From UMGS1649 sp045659265 (GTDB lineage Bacteria; Bacillota; Clostridia; TANB77; CAG-465), in assembly GCA_045659265.1 (NCBI GenBank), contig JAZOWO010000059.1, positions 1-50,657 on the forward strand: a stretch of 50,657 bases of DNA. Direction: 5' to 3'. Shown here piece by piece: positions 32,280 through 41,535 of this stretch. The first letter of the stretch is position 1. Each line of letters starts with the position of its first letter. A program made the translations under genes and the position numbers. Under the pieces are notes generated by a model that worked only from the letters and a program-made list of their open reading frames with translations, had not been told where the DNA came from and did not search any database.

Positions 32280-34237
32280 AGCAGAAAAGCCAGTAAAAGA
32301 AGAGATGATACAAGCTAGCGACGAAGAACAAGATGTCCTAAGTCTTAATAAGTCTAGCTTAAAAGATTTAATATCTCCCTCTGGAATAGATGCATCGCAT
32401 TACGATTATCTTGAGATATTTTCAAAGATTTCTCGTTTTGCACGTACATTCTATGTAACAACACTTCCAAGACAAGCAACATTCCCATATTTCTTAACAG
32501 ATATATATAATTTTGGAGATATAAACACATCAGTGTATATAACACCAATACCAGAAACTGTTTCTCAAACAGATCTTAATAGAACTATCGTTGAGCTACA
32601 ATCTGAAAGATTAGTTGCTCAAGATAGAGGAGATATCAACAGAGAATCAGTACTTGCAATAAAGCAAGCTGAAGCAGAAGCACTAAGAGACCAAATAGCA
32701 TCAGGTTACAACAAGCTATTTGAAGCAACAATGATATCTACATTATTTGCTTATTCAAAAGCAGAGTTAGATAAAATGTCAGAGCTTTTAGCAATGGAAG
32801 CTTCAAAGAGTATGATAGGTATGAAGGCAGCTTGGGCAATACAAGAAGAAGCCTTCCAATCTAACTTACCACTTAACAACAACTCAGTTAAGAGAAAACA
32901 TACTTTTGATAGAGGTTCGATGGCAACTGTATTCCCATTCGTAACTTCAGATGTTGGACACGATACAGGTGTTCCAATAGGAATTAACAAACAAACAGGA
33001 TTACCAATAATATTTGATAACTTCCATAGAAGCCTTACAAACTATAACATGGTTATCTTCGGAAAATCTGGTTCTGGTAAATCCGTAACAATTAAAACAA
33101 TAATGGCAAGAAGTGCGGTTCTAATGGGAATCGAAAGTCTAGTAATAGACGCCGAAGGAGAATACGTAGTAGTTGCTGAATCACTTTGTGGATTTAACGT
33201 AACAATAAGCCCAACAAGTGATAAGGTAATAAACATATTTGATATAGATGCCGAAGTTGTTAAAGATGAAATAACAGGTCGTGAAAGACAAGTTGTTAAT
33301 GTAGAAAACAAAGTAGAAGACGTTACTCAAGCGCTTCTTACAATGGCAAGAGGTTCTACAAGAAGTACAGAAGTTAACGAATTAACAAAACAAATAATTG
33401 GTGAAATAGTTGCTGAAGAATATCAAGCGGTTGGTATAACATCAAACCCAGATAGCTTATTCGAAGATGAAGGAACTTCATTTGGAGATAGCAGTGACAT
33501 GTCACTAGGAAGAAAAAGAAAGTTACTACCAACAATAGGTAGTTGGTATGAAAGACTGCTAGTTAAAGCAGCAGAAAACGACAATGTGGATTACCAATAT
33601 CACTACAGTTATTTGACTAAGGTTATGAAGCAATATTGTAGAAAATATGACGGACAAATGGCATATTTCGATGGTCAATCAACATTCGATTTATTAGATG
33701 GTTCATTATTTATAAACATAGATATATCTCAACTTGAAGAAAAGTTTGCAAGACCGCTTGCACAACAAGTACTTCTAACATGGGTTTGGGAGAAATATGT
33801 TAAGAAGAATAGTGAAAACAAAGGAAAGGCAAGAAAGAAGAGAGTTCTTGTAGATGAAGCTTGGATGCTTCTAGATTATCCTGAAGCGGTTGTATTCTTA
33901 AACACAATGGCAAGACGTGCCAGAAAGAGAAACGTTTCGCTTGCAGTTGTATCACAAAAGTTCCAAGACTTCTATGAAAAGAAGGAAGCACAAGCAATCC
34001 TTACTTCTTCCGAAATTAAGCTATTCCTAGCACAAGATAAATCTGAAATAGCTTACTTAAAAGAAGTATTCAAACTTAGTGAAGGTGAAACAGACTTCCT
34101 ACTAACTTGTGTAAGACGGAGAAGGTCTATTAAAGATTGGACAAGAATCTGCAGTTATTGCAATTAGACCAACACAAAAAGAATTCCAATTCGTTGAGAC
34201 AAACTTATCTAAGCTTGCCGAAATGAATAAATCATAA
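32269..34237 (+). CDS. virB4: VirB4-family conjugation ATPase, needing a +1 frameshift near its end
   Basis: ATG 32269 gives a VirB4 core: Walker A FGKSGSGKSVT near 263-273, VIDAEGEYV, and Walker B RVLVDEAWMLLD near 525-536 with ARKRNVSLAVVSQKFQDF. The frame reaches CGG 34117 (codon 617) and would run off into an unrelated 16-residue tail to TAG 34165. Skipping C gives CVR-GEGLLKIGQESAVIAIRP and on to TAA 34235, restoring the conserved GEGLL motif and a 655-residue protein. It energises pilus assembly and transfer. Confidence 0.9.
34117..34120 (+). other. Recoding site: CGGA in virB4
   Basis: Zero-frame AGA-CGG-AGA-AGG. The conserved frame is AGA-(c)GGA-GAA-GGT-CTA-TTA, i.e. RGEGLL. The zero-frame stop is 16 codons later, so unlike the other sites there is no adjacent stop. 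Confidence 0.75.
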
Positions 34238-34257
34238 AGAAAAGAGAGTGATAAAGG

Positions 34258-36324
34258 GTGAAAGTAAAAAATAAGAAAAAAATTATAGCATTATCGTTGG
34301 TTATATTACTTGCGGTAATTATGCTAACAACAGTTGAGGCTGCGGTAACAACTTCATCAGGAGGGTTAACAACAACAGCCAATACAGGATCAGCAGTAAC
34401 CAATGTAATATTAGATGTAATTGGTAGAATTGCAGGATTCGCAATTTCTGGTGTATTTTCATTTATAACACCATTAATTGGAGCATTAACAGTAGTTATA
34501 ATCATAGCATTATATACTATTTTTGCAACAGGTTTTGGAGAACATGTTGCTCCAATGCCAGATAATTTAGTATTTAATAAAATTCCGGCTTTGGATGCAA
34601 ACTTTGTAAACCCACATAATTTTTCATTAATACATAAAATTGGTGGTACATTTATAGCAGACTTATTTATGTCATTCCAAACAATAGCAATAACATTATT
34701 TGTTATTGCTGCAATGGTAACAGGATTAAAGATAGCATTATCTACAATTGCTGCAAAAAGAGCGCAATATAAACAAGTTGCCATGAAATGGGTAACAGGA
34801 TTTATCATTTTATTATGTTTGAGATGGATCCTTGCAGGTATATTCTTAATAAACGAAACGTTAGTTGCATCGTTTGCTAAAATTGCTAGTTCATCAAATT
34901 TTAGTATAAACGTTACACCAACGCTTCCAATACCGATTATAGGTAAATTGTTATCTCAATTAATAAAAGGAGTAACATATATAGTAAGAGGTGGAACATC
35001 AGGAATACCGGTTCCAGGTTATTTAGGACTTATTCTTTATAGTTTATTTGAAGGCTTTGCTGGAGACATAGTTGCATCTATTATAGGTTTTGTTATAGTA
35101 GGTCAAGCATCAGTAGTATTAGGCTCATACTTTAAAAGATTGTTTATGTGCTTATTACTAGGGGTAATTTCTCCATTAATAGTTGCAACAGATACAATCG
35201 TAGCAGTTGCAGGCGGGCAATCTCAAATATTCAAAACATGGTTAAAGAATTTCATATTTACAGTATTTACACAATCTTTCCATGCAGCATACATGGTTGT
35301 AGCTTTTAGATTAATGTATCAAGTAACTGGTACACCACAAATTTCATCAATGCTAGCATCTATCATAGTTGTTACATTAACAACAGGACTTGTAAAGATG
35401 GAAAAAATGCTAAAAGGAATGTTTGGCGTTGGAGATTCAATGGGTGGAAGCCTTGCAGATGGAAAGAAGAGCATGAAGAAAGCAATGGGTGCTGTTGCTG
35501 GTCTTGCTGCTGCTGCTAAATCTCTTGGAGATAACAGACCAAAAGAAGCTGCTGCAAAACAAAGAAGACAAGCATTTGCTGCGGAAAAAGCTCACTTAAA
35601 AGAAAGAACTGCGTTCCAATCTGCTAAGGAAGCAAAAGCAAATGGCAACATGGATGAATACAGAAGACAAATGAAGATAGCTGCAGATGCTCGTAAAGAA
35701 GCAAAAGCAAACGGAAGTACAGGAAATACACGTATATACAACAACTACGGCGCTGGCGGTGCTGGTGGAGCTGGTGGTTCTGGTTCAGGTGGATCAGGCG
35801 GCGGTTCTGGTTCAGGTGGCGGAAGCAAGGATTACTTACAATCAGTTCTAGAAGGACACAAAGAACCAATGACAGATCAACAAAAGATAGATATGTTAAC
35901 ACAAGCAGAAGCACAAGCAAGATCAGAAGAAAAATCTGCAAGATTCGCAAGAATCATGGGACCTGCAAACCTTGCAGCTGGTATCGGTATCGGTATTGGT
36001 ATGGATGATGATATCGGAGATGCATTATTCAAAGGCGGTATGATAACAAGCGGTCTAGATAAAGTTGCTGAAGGCGTAGGACGTAGAGCTGGAGATAGAG
36101 ATAGAGAATCTTTATATGCAAAAGAAAAGAGTGCCGGAGATGAACTTGGATACAAAGTATCTGATACTAGAAGAGAAAAATCTACTGTTGAAGCAGCATT
36201 AACATTTGACGTTGCTAAGTTAAGCGCAGATCTTAAGAAAGAATTCCGTGGACTTGGAGAAGTTTTCGGTAACCAAGTAAGAAGAGAAATGCGTGAAATC
36301 GATAGAGATTTAGATAACGAATAA
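34258..36324 (+). CDS. VirB6/TrbL-like polytopic membrane protein
   Basis: A GTG start (AAAGGGTG region) gives 688 residues: signal-like N-terminus (IIALSLVILLAVIMLTTVEA), six or more membrane helices between 45 and 390, then a long cytoplasmic part. The latter holds an Ala/Lys-rich helix, a Gly/Ser linker (GAGGAGGSGSGGSGGGSG near 500) and a charged helical end. VirB6 forms the inner-membrane channel. The next gene begins 18 nt later. Confidence 0.78.
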   Translation: MKVKNKKKIIALSLVILLAVIMLTTVEAAVTTSSGGLTTTANTGSAVTNVILDVIGRIAGFAISGVFSFITPLIGALTVVIIIALYTIFATGFGEHVAPMPDNLVFNKIPALDANFVNPHNFSLIHKIGGTFIADLFMSFQTIAITLFVIAAMVTGLKIALSTIAAKRAQYKQVAMKWVTGFIILLCLRWILAGIFLINETLVASFAKIASSSNFSINVTPTLPIPIIGKLLSQLIKGVTYIVRGGTSGIPVPGYLGLILYSLFEGFAGDIVASIIGFVIVGQASVVLGSYFKRLFMCLLLGVISPLIVATDTIVAVAGGQSQIFKTWLKNFIFTVFTQSFHAAYMVVAFRLMYQVTGTPQISSMLASIIVVTLTTGLVKMEKMLKGMFGVGDSMGGSLADGKKSMKKAMGAVAGLAAAAKSLGDNRPKEAAAKQRRQAFAAEKAHLKERTAFQSAKEAKANGNMDEYRRQMKIAADARKEAKANGSTGNTRIYNNYGAGGAGGAGGSGSGGSGGGSGSGGGSKDYLQSVLEGHKEPMTDQQKIDMLTQAEAQARSEEKSARFARIMGPANLAAGIGIGIGMDDDIGDALFKGGMITSGLDKVAEGVGRRAGDRDRESLYAKEKSAGDELGYKVSDTRREKSTVEAALTFDVAKLSADLKKEFRGLGEVFGNQVRREMREIDRDLDNE

Positions 36325-36342
36325 TGATAAGGATGTGAAGAA

Positions 36343-36810
36343 ATGATAGAAAAAACAAGAAAAATATTAACAACCATAATTAGTATAATTGTTATTGTCG
36401 GAATACTATGCGGAGTATTTGCATTAATCTTTAATATGTTTAAGGAACCTGATATATTAACAAAAGATGAAATAGCATTACACACGGTATCTGAAAAGAG
36501 AGTGCTAAGCTATACAGACTTTTATTACATAAGAGATTGTTTAGATAACTTAGTCGCAGGTGCTAAAAAGGGATTATATAATGAAATATATGAATTATAT
36601 ATGAAAGATTATAAAAAACAAATTTCAAAAGATGAAGTTTACGCTGAACTTAAGGAGTTCAGCGTAGATGGAGCTGAATATTCAATTAAAGCTATATATT
36701 ACACAAATGATGTTTATATAGTGAAATATGAATTAAACGAGCAAACTAAGACTATGCTTATGACATTTAACACTAAATCAGCTAGCTATGAGTTTGCAAT
36801 TATAAAGTAG
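36343..36810 (+). CDS. VirB8-like single-pass protein (short)
   Basis: This 155-residue protein has one N-terminal helix (TIISIIVIVGILCGVFALIF) and a soluble domain of about 110 residues (SYTDFYYIRDCLDNLV...YELYMKDYKKQISKDEVYAELKEF). The pattern of a helix pair followed by beta strands (IKAIYYTNDVYIVKYELNEQTKT) fits an NTF2-like fold as in VirB8/TcpC periplasmic domains. There is no strong family motif, so the assignment rests on topology and position. Confidence 0.55.
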   Translation: MIEKTRKILTTIISIIVIVGILCGVFALIFNMFKEPDILTKDEIALHTVSEKRVLSYTDFYYIRDCLDNLVAGAKKGLYNEIYELYMKDYKKQISKDEVYAELKEFSVDGAEYSIKAIYYTNDVYIVKYELNEQTKTMLMTFNTKSASYEFAIIK

Positions 36811-36822
36811 GAGGGTGTGCAT

Positions 36823-37683
36823 ATGTTAAGTTATGATAAACAAAGACAATTAGTAATTGTGTGTATACTTGGAATAATTCTAACAGTTATAATTGCAGGA
36901 GCAGTATTATTCTTTATATGGAAACCACAAGAAGTTAAAGAAAAAGGATATAAATTAGGCGAAGTAGACTTAGTGGCTTTAGATTCAAACGCTATGTTAA
37001 ATGAATATTATAATAGATTAAAAGGTTTGTTACAAAATTCAGATTTAGATGCAATATGTGATTTAGTAAGTGATGATTACTATAAATATACAGGAAAAAC
37101 TAGAGAAGATATTAAAAACTATTTAACAGAAGCAAATGTATTAGGTAAGTCATTATCTTTAAGTAATGGATTAGTATATTCAACTATTGAGTATAATAAC
37201 GTATATGAATTGAATTTAAAATCTGATGGTGAAATCTATTCAATAAATATAATAGTAAGGGAAGTTGCACCAGAAGATTATACTATAGCTTTTGATAAGT
37301 TTATAGATAGTAGAGAAAATGTATATAGAGGCACAGTAAATAGTGTTGAATTAAGTATTGCAAAAATAACAAGATTCACAACTTCGATGACATGTACATT
37401 GAGAGTAACAAATGGATATCATGAAATGGTAACATTAAATGCAAATGGAAAAAATTCAGCTGTTCCAATTGTTTCATCTATGTATGAAACAGCTAAAAAT
37501 CCGGTTATGTGTGATATAGCGAATCAATCACTACAAATACCATCAGGAATGGCAAGAGAATTTGATGTAATATATAATATGGGAAGTGTAACAGATTACA
37601 TGTATTTTGATGTATTTGTATTGGATGGAGTAAGTTATACAGGAATTGAAGGAACAAGTGGATTAGAATATTATATATATTAA
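36823..37683 (+). CDS. VirB8/TcpC-like protein with an extra C-terminal beta domain
   Basis: ATG 36823, 7 nt after GGAGGG, is preferred to GTG 36817. The 286-residue protein has one helix (VIVCILGIILTVIIAGAVLFFIW), an NTF2-like domain (LNEYYNRLKGLLQNSDLDAI...DDYYKYTGKTREDIKNYL) and an Ig-like C-terminal domain (VELSIAKITRFTTSMTCTLRV). Adjacent to the shorter VirB8-like gene, it probably forms the outer-face scaffold of the channel. Confidence 0.55.
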   Translation: MLSYDKQRQLVIVCILGIILTVIIAGAVLFFIWKPQEVKEKGYKLGEVDLVALDSNAMLNEYYNRLKGLLQNSDLDAICDLVSDDYYKYTGKTREDIKNYLTEANVLGKSLSLSNGLVYSTIEYNNVYELNLKSDGEIYSINIIVREVAPEDYTIAFDKFIDSRENVYRGTVNSVELSIAKITRFTTSMTCTLRVTNGYHEMVTLNANGKNSAVPIVSSMYETAKNPVMCDIANQSLQIPSGMAREFDVIYNMGSVTDYMYFDVFVLDGVSYTGIEGTSGLEYYIY

Positions 37684-37713
37684 TAAATTGAACTGCAAAA
37701 AGGGGGGATGATT

Positions 37714-40700
37714 GTGAGCTCAAATTACGATGAAGAAGAAGAAACTACCCAAGGCCAAGAGGACGATGGTAGAGAAGAACTCAAAAAGGCTAAAAACAAG
37801 GCAAAAGAAGCAAAAGAAAAATATGATGAAGCCCATGGTAAAAAGAAACCTGATGGAGCAGAGAAAGGCGCTGAAAAGGGAGCTGAAAAAGGAGCTGAAA
37901 AAGGTGCTGAAAAAGGTGGACAACAAGCAGCTCAAAAAGGCGGACAACAAGCAGCTCAAAAAGGTGGACAACAAGCAGTTCAAAAAGGTGGACAAGCAGC
38001 CGTGCAAGGTGGTACGCAAGCAGCTAGTACAGGTGCTGCGGCAGGTACAACAGGTGCAGCCGCAGGAACAACAGCTGCGGCAGGTACAACAGGTGCAGCT
38101 GCAGCAGGAACAACAGCTGCTGCGGCGGGAACAACGGCAGCAGCGGCAGGAACAACAGCTGCTGCGGCAGGAACAACAGCTGCGGCGACAGCAGGAACAG
38201 TAGCAGCTGCAGGTGGAGCGGTAGCAGCGCAAGCTGCTATCCCCGTTGCAGGTTGGATTGCATTAGCAATTGAGGCAGCAATCTTATTAATGATAGGATT
38301 GTATAAAATGCAAAAGAAATTTGATAAAAAGATGGAGGAAAGTGGAATAGATTCTAAAGGAATTCGTAGACTACTTAGAATTTCTCCATTATTAATGCCA
38401 ATTGCGTTAATAGTATTAGTAGTGTTGATACTTACATTGTTAATGCAAGCAGAGTCATCAGATAGAACACAATTTATGATAGATGCGTTAACGTGTTTTG
38501 AACAAAATGGAGGTACTGGAACAAATAGTGCGGAAAACAAGTGTATTGACTTCTACGGAAGAAACGATATACCAATTGTAGGTTGGTTGTTTTCTGAAAG
38601 ATTTGGAACATATGATTATTTAAGGTGGCTATCATTTGGTTTAATACATAACAAACAATCATATTTAATTCAAAAAACTGACTTCCAAATAGCAGCGTTT
38701 GTTGCTGAATATTTAGGAACAGAAAAAATTATATTTGGTAAAAATGGTGTGGATTCAGCACTTAAAACTACTATGCAAGCAATGTCGAATAGTATGGTAG
38801 ATTCAACATTAAATGAAAGTAAATCGTCAATATTGGAAGTATTTGCTGCAATATTAGATCCGTTAGGAATAGTAGACTACTTAGAAGAAGCGTGGTACTT
38901 ATTTAAATGGTGCAAAATGGAAAAGAAAATATTTAACCAAATTGAATGGGGACAAGTAAGTATACATCCAGTAAGCAATGGGCCGTTTGCAGAGTTTGTT
39001 AATTCTGTTAAAGATAGAATAGTTATAGGACTATTAGATTATGATCCAACTTCATATTTGAGTAGTGCATACTACGATCCAGTAAGATGGTGGGAAAAGA
39101 CGGGTATTGATTTTGATATTAATACAGGCTACTTATTAGTTCCAGGATCTGCACTAGGTAATCTATTTGGTTGTGCAGTAACTGTTCAAGAAGCAGTAGA
39201 ACTTACAAGAGAATATATACCATCATTTATAGAAGTATATGCGACTTATGCCGCATCGGGTGACTATTCTAGGGCGGATAAAGTTTATGATTACTATGTA
39301 GATAATATGAAAAAAGGTAAACCGTTAGAATTAAGGCTTATGACGTATGAAAAGTATACTATAGAGAAAATTCATAAATACAATATGCAAGACGGTATTG
39401 CATATTATCAAACAAATCCAAATGGTTCATGGAATTCAACAGATATAGGTAAGGCTGGATTTAATAAGATTAAACAAGCAATAAGAGATAATCAAAAATG
39501 GTATGAAAAATTAGCTGAAGATGTAAGAAATGCAATAACATCATTCTTAAATGAAGTTATTGAAGCAGTAGATAAGCTTATAGATGAAGTTAAAGCATTA
39601 CTAGGATTTGACGTTACAATTAAAAGAGAATATGTTACGGTAGTAGAAAAAGGAGCAACTTTTGATTATCTAGTAGAAAATTATTATACATTAGCAGTTA
39701 CTGAATATGAAGTTGAAAAGCCAGACGTAGTAACAAAGACACCATCTATTGGAGCTAGTAAGAGATATCCTGCTAGTGGTTATGAAGTAATACAATATAC
39801 AACTACTCATACTGTTGAAACAAAAGATGCAGAGGGTAATGTTGTAGATTCATATACATATACTCAAGTAGATGATGAATGGAAAATGGCTATAAAAGCA
39901 GAAGGTGTTGTAAAATATGATGTAACACATGAAATAACACAACATACATTAAGAACAAGTTCAAGTTCTAAGATGGATTTATTTGGAACAACTCCAGCAA
40001 CAGAAGGATCAAATAATAGATTCGCGTGGGTATTAAATCAAATAGATAAGAGAGAAGAGGCAATAGCACAGGCAAATCCAAATGCTGCAAACACAGATTA
40101 TTTTTCTTCTGAGGATAATGCTTTAGCAATGGATGTCGTTGCTGGCTATTATTCAAATTCATATGGATTATCTGCCGGAGCATCAGCAGCTAATTTTGGC
40201 GAACCTGGTGTAATAAATGAAACAGTAGTGTCATTTGCAGAACAATATAAAGATAAGAAATTATCTTATATGATATCTATTGATGATACGGGTATATTCA
40301 GAAATGCCGATTGGTGTGCATATTTTGTTTCATATGTTATGAGAAAAACAGATGCTAAAGTACCGTATTTTTCAGGATGTTCTAGTTTCTGGGAAGACTA
40401 TCAAAGAAAACCAGGTTTTTATGATATATTAGCAGCAAACCATAATGCATATATAACAAAATCGCCTTCACATATAGTAGCAAATTGGAATAATATAAAA
40501 CCAGGAGACATCTTATTATTTAGATGGCCAGATGCAAAGGGTCATGTAAAAAGAAATCATACAGGAATATGTAAATCTGTACAAAAAGATGCGCATGGTG
40601 ATGTTATATCAATAACAACTATTGAAGGAAATGTTGGTGGTTCTGGTTATTCTACAAGTAGCGTTAAAATAAGAACTTATTCAGGAATGAGTAATACATC

Positions 40701-40770
40701 AGCTACGAGCCTTAAATGTATAGCATCATTTGTAGATATTAAAAAGGTACAAGAAAGTGGCGGATGGTAA
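37714..40770 (+). CDS. Large secretion-system protein with low-complexity repeats and a C-terminal CHAP peptidoglycan hydrolase
   Basis: GTG 37714, 6 nt after AAGGGGGG, is chosen over ATG 37708, which abuts the site. Of 1018 residues, 1-60 are charged. Residues 50-170 are repeats of EKGA, GGQQAAQK and Ala/Thr/Gly units. Two membrane segments lie near 172-195 and 225-243, followed by a long middle region. The end (about 880-1018) is a CHAP domain: ADWCAYFVSYVM with the catalytic Cys, NHTGICKSV with the His, and TTIEGNVGG. It is the VirB1-like wall-opening enzyme of the locus. Confidence 0.8.
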   Translation: MSSNYDEEEETTQGQEDDGREELKKAKNKAKEAKEKYDEAHGKKKPDGAEKGAEKGAEKGAEKGAEKGGQQAAQKGGQQAAQKGGQQAVQKGGQAAVQGGTQAASTGAAAGTTGAAAGTTAAAGTTGAAAAGTTAAAAGTTAAAAGTTAAAAGTTAAATAGTVAAAGGAVAAQAAIPVAGWIALAIEAAILLMIGLYKMQKKFDKKMEESGIDSKGIRRLLRISPLLMPIALIVLVVLILTLLMQAESSDRTQFMIDALTCFEQNGGTGTNSAENKCIDFYGRNDIPIVGWLFSERFGTYDYLRWLSFGLIHNKQSYLIQKTDFQIAAFVAEYLGTEKIIFGKNGVDSALKTTMQAMSNSMVDSTLNESKSSILEVFAAILDPLGIVDYLEEAWYLFKWCKMEKKIFNQIEWGQVSIHPVSNGPFAEFVNSVKDRIVIGLLDYDPTSYLSSAYYDPVRWWEKTGIDFDINTGYLLVPGSALGNLFGCAVTVQEAVELTREYIPSFIEVYATYAASGDYSRADKVYDYYVDNMKKGKPLELRLMTYEKYTIEKIHKYNMQDGIAYYQTNPNGSWNSTDIGKAGFNKIKQAIRDNQKWYEKLAEDVRNAITSFLNEVIEAVDKLIDEVKALLGFDVTIKREYVTVVEKGATFDYLVENYYTLAVTEYEVEKPDVVTKTPSIGASKRYPASGYEVIQYTTTHTVETKDAEGNVVDSYTYTQVDDEWKMAIKAEGVVKYDVTHEITQHTLRTSSSSKMDLFGTTPATEGSNNRFAWVLNQIDKREEAIAQANPNAANTDYFSSEDNALAMDVVAGYYSNSYGLSAGASAANFGEPGVINETVVSFAEQYKDKKLSYMISIDDTGIFRNADWCAYFVSYVMRKTDAKVPYFSGCSSFWEDYQRKPGFYDILAANHNAYITKSPSHIVANWNNIKPGDILLFRWPDAKGHVKRNHTGICKSVQKDAHGDVISITTIEGNVGGSGYSTSSVKIRTYSGMSNTSATSLKCIASFVDIKKVQESGGW
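37861..38210 (+). repeat. Coding tandem repeats (12-, 24- and 15/18-nt units)
   Basis: About four 12-nt units encode E-K-G-A (from 37861). Three 24-nt units then encode G-G-Q-Q-A-A-Q-K (from about 37917). A longer run of ACAACAGCTGCTGCG-like units encodes Ala/Thr/Gly (about 38040-38200). Unit number is likely to vary between strains by slippage. Confidence 0.85.
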
Positions 40771-40785
40771 GAAGGAGTTAGATAT

Positions 40786-41442
40786 ATGAATAAAAATTTA
40801 GGATTACTTTTAGTAGTTGTTGGAGTAGTTATGATTGCAGTTACAGTTTTATTTACTGGAAATAATCAAAATACAGAACAAAAATTAGTTGAAGCAAAAT
40901 TAAATGAAGAACAAATGCAATTCTTAATAAAGGAGATGCAAAAATATTTAACTGCTTCAGATAATATCAATCAGGATTCTACATTTGAACTAGATGAAAT
41001 GATAAGATTTGCCTTCTCATATACTTTATATTTAGATACAAATAATGAATATTCTTCATATAATGAATTAACAGAAATGGGAACAATTGAGGTAAACAAA
41101 CTTAAAGAAAATATTAATTTAATATTTGGAGTAGCTAATGCAAATGTCAAAGATGCTGGTTACGAAATAATAGATGGTAAAATTGATATTGAGTTAAATC
41201 CTCAAGGTGGAGATGCTACTATATATAAATTTAAACAAAGAAATTTAAATAATGCAACTGGTGTTTGTATAACAGATATAGATTGCTTAGAGGCGTCTTC
41301 TCCTAATGAATCATCATCATTATTGAATAAGAGTGAATATAATTCAGATGATGTAGTATATACATTACAAATAAAATACAAAGTAGTAGACGAGAGAAAA
41401 ATACTATTAGGTTATTCAACATATTCAAATTATGAATATTAA
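40786..41442 (+). CDS. Membrane-anchored protein at the end of the secretion operon
   Basis: This 218-residue protein has an N-terminal helix (LGLLLVVVGVVMIAVTVLF), then a soluble domain beginning with a helix (NEEQMQFLIKEMQKYL) and beta-rich segments; two Cys lie in GVCITDIDCLEA. No family recognised. It starts 15 nt after the CHAP gene with GAAGGAG and is the last gene before a strong terminator, so it probably belongs to the same machine. Confidence 0.65.
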   Translation: MNKNLGLLLVVVGVVMIAVTVLFTGNNQNTEQKLVEAKLNEEQMQFLIKEMQKYLTASDNINQDSTFELDEMIRFAFSYTLYLDTNNEYSSYNELTEMGTIEVNKLKENINLIFGVANANVKDAGYEIIDGKIDIELNPQGGDATIYKFKQRNLNNATGVCITDIDCLEASSPNESSSLLNKSEYNSDDVVYTLQIKYKVVDERKILLGYSTYSNYEY

Positions 41443-41450
41443 TTAAGATA

Positions 41451-41478
41451 AAAAAGTCCATATTATATGGACTTTTTT
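41451..41478 (+). terminator. Terminator of the secretion operon
   Basis: AAAAAGTCCATA (41451-41462) with TATGGACTTTTT (41466-41477), 3-nt loop and T-run. Confidence 0.92.
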
Positions 41479-41535
41479 ATTTTTATTTGATAAAATCATA
41501 TCGTAAATAAGTATAATTATATAAAGGAGAAGAAG

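Noticed and set aside
14653..34120. The four frame breaks could be ordinary sequencing or assembly indels.
   Set aside because: Not homopolymer indels; all four insert C before GG, create in-frame CGG and preserve a Gly, while CGG is absent in frame elsewhere in host genes. Random error should not show this. It cannot be fully excluded without reads.
37861..38210. CRISPR-like array.
   Set aside because: The periodic units are coding, contiguous and without unique spacers. No other regular repeat-spacer structure was seen in the window.
37720..38232. Cys/Ser-rich 170-residue minus-strand frame.
   Set aside because: It is the mirror of the Ala/Gly/Gln repeat region of the plus-strand CHAP gene; there is no ribosome binding site or promoter.
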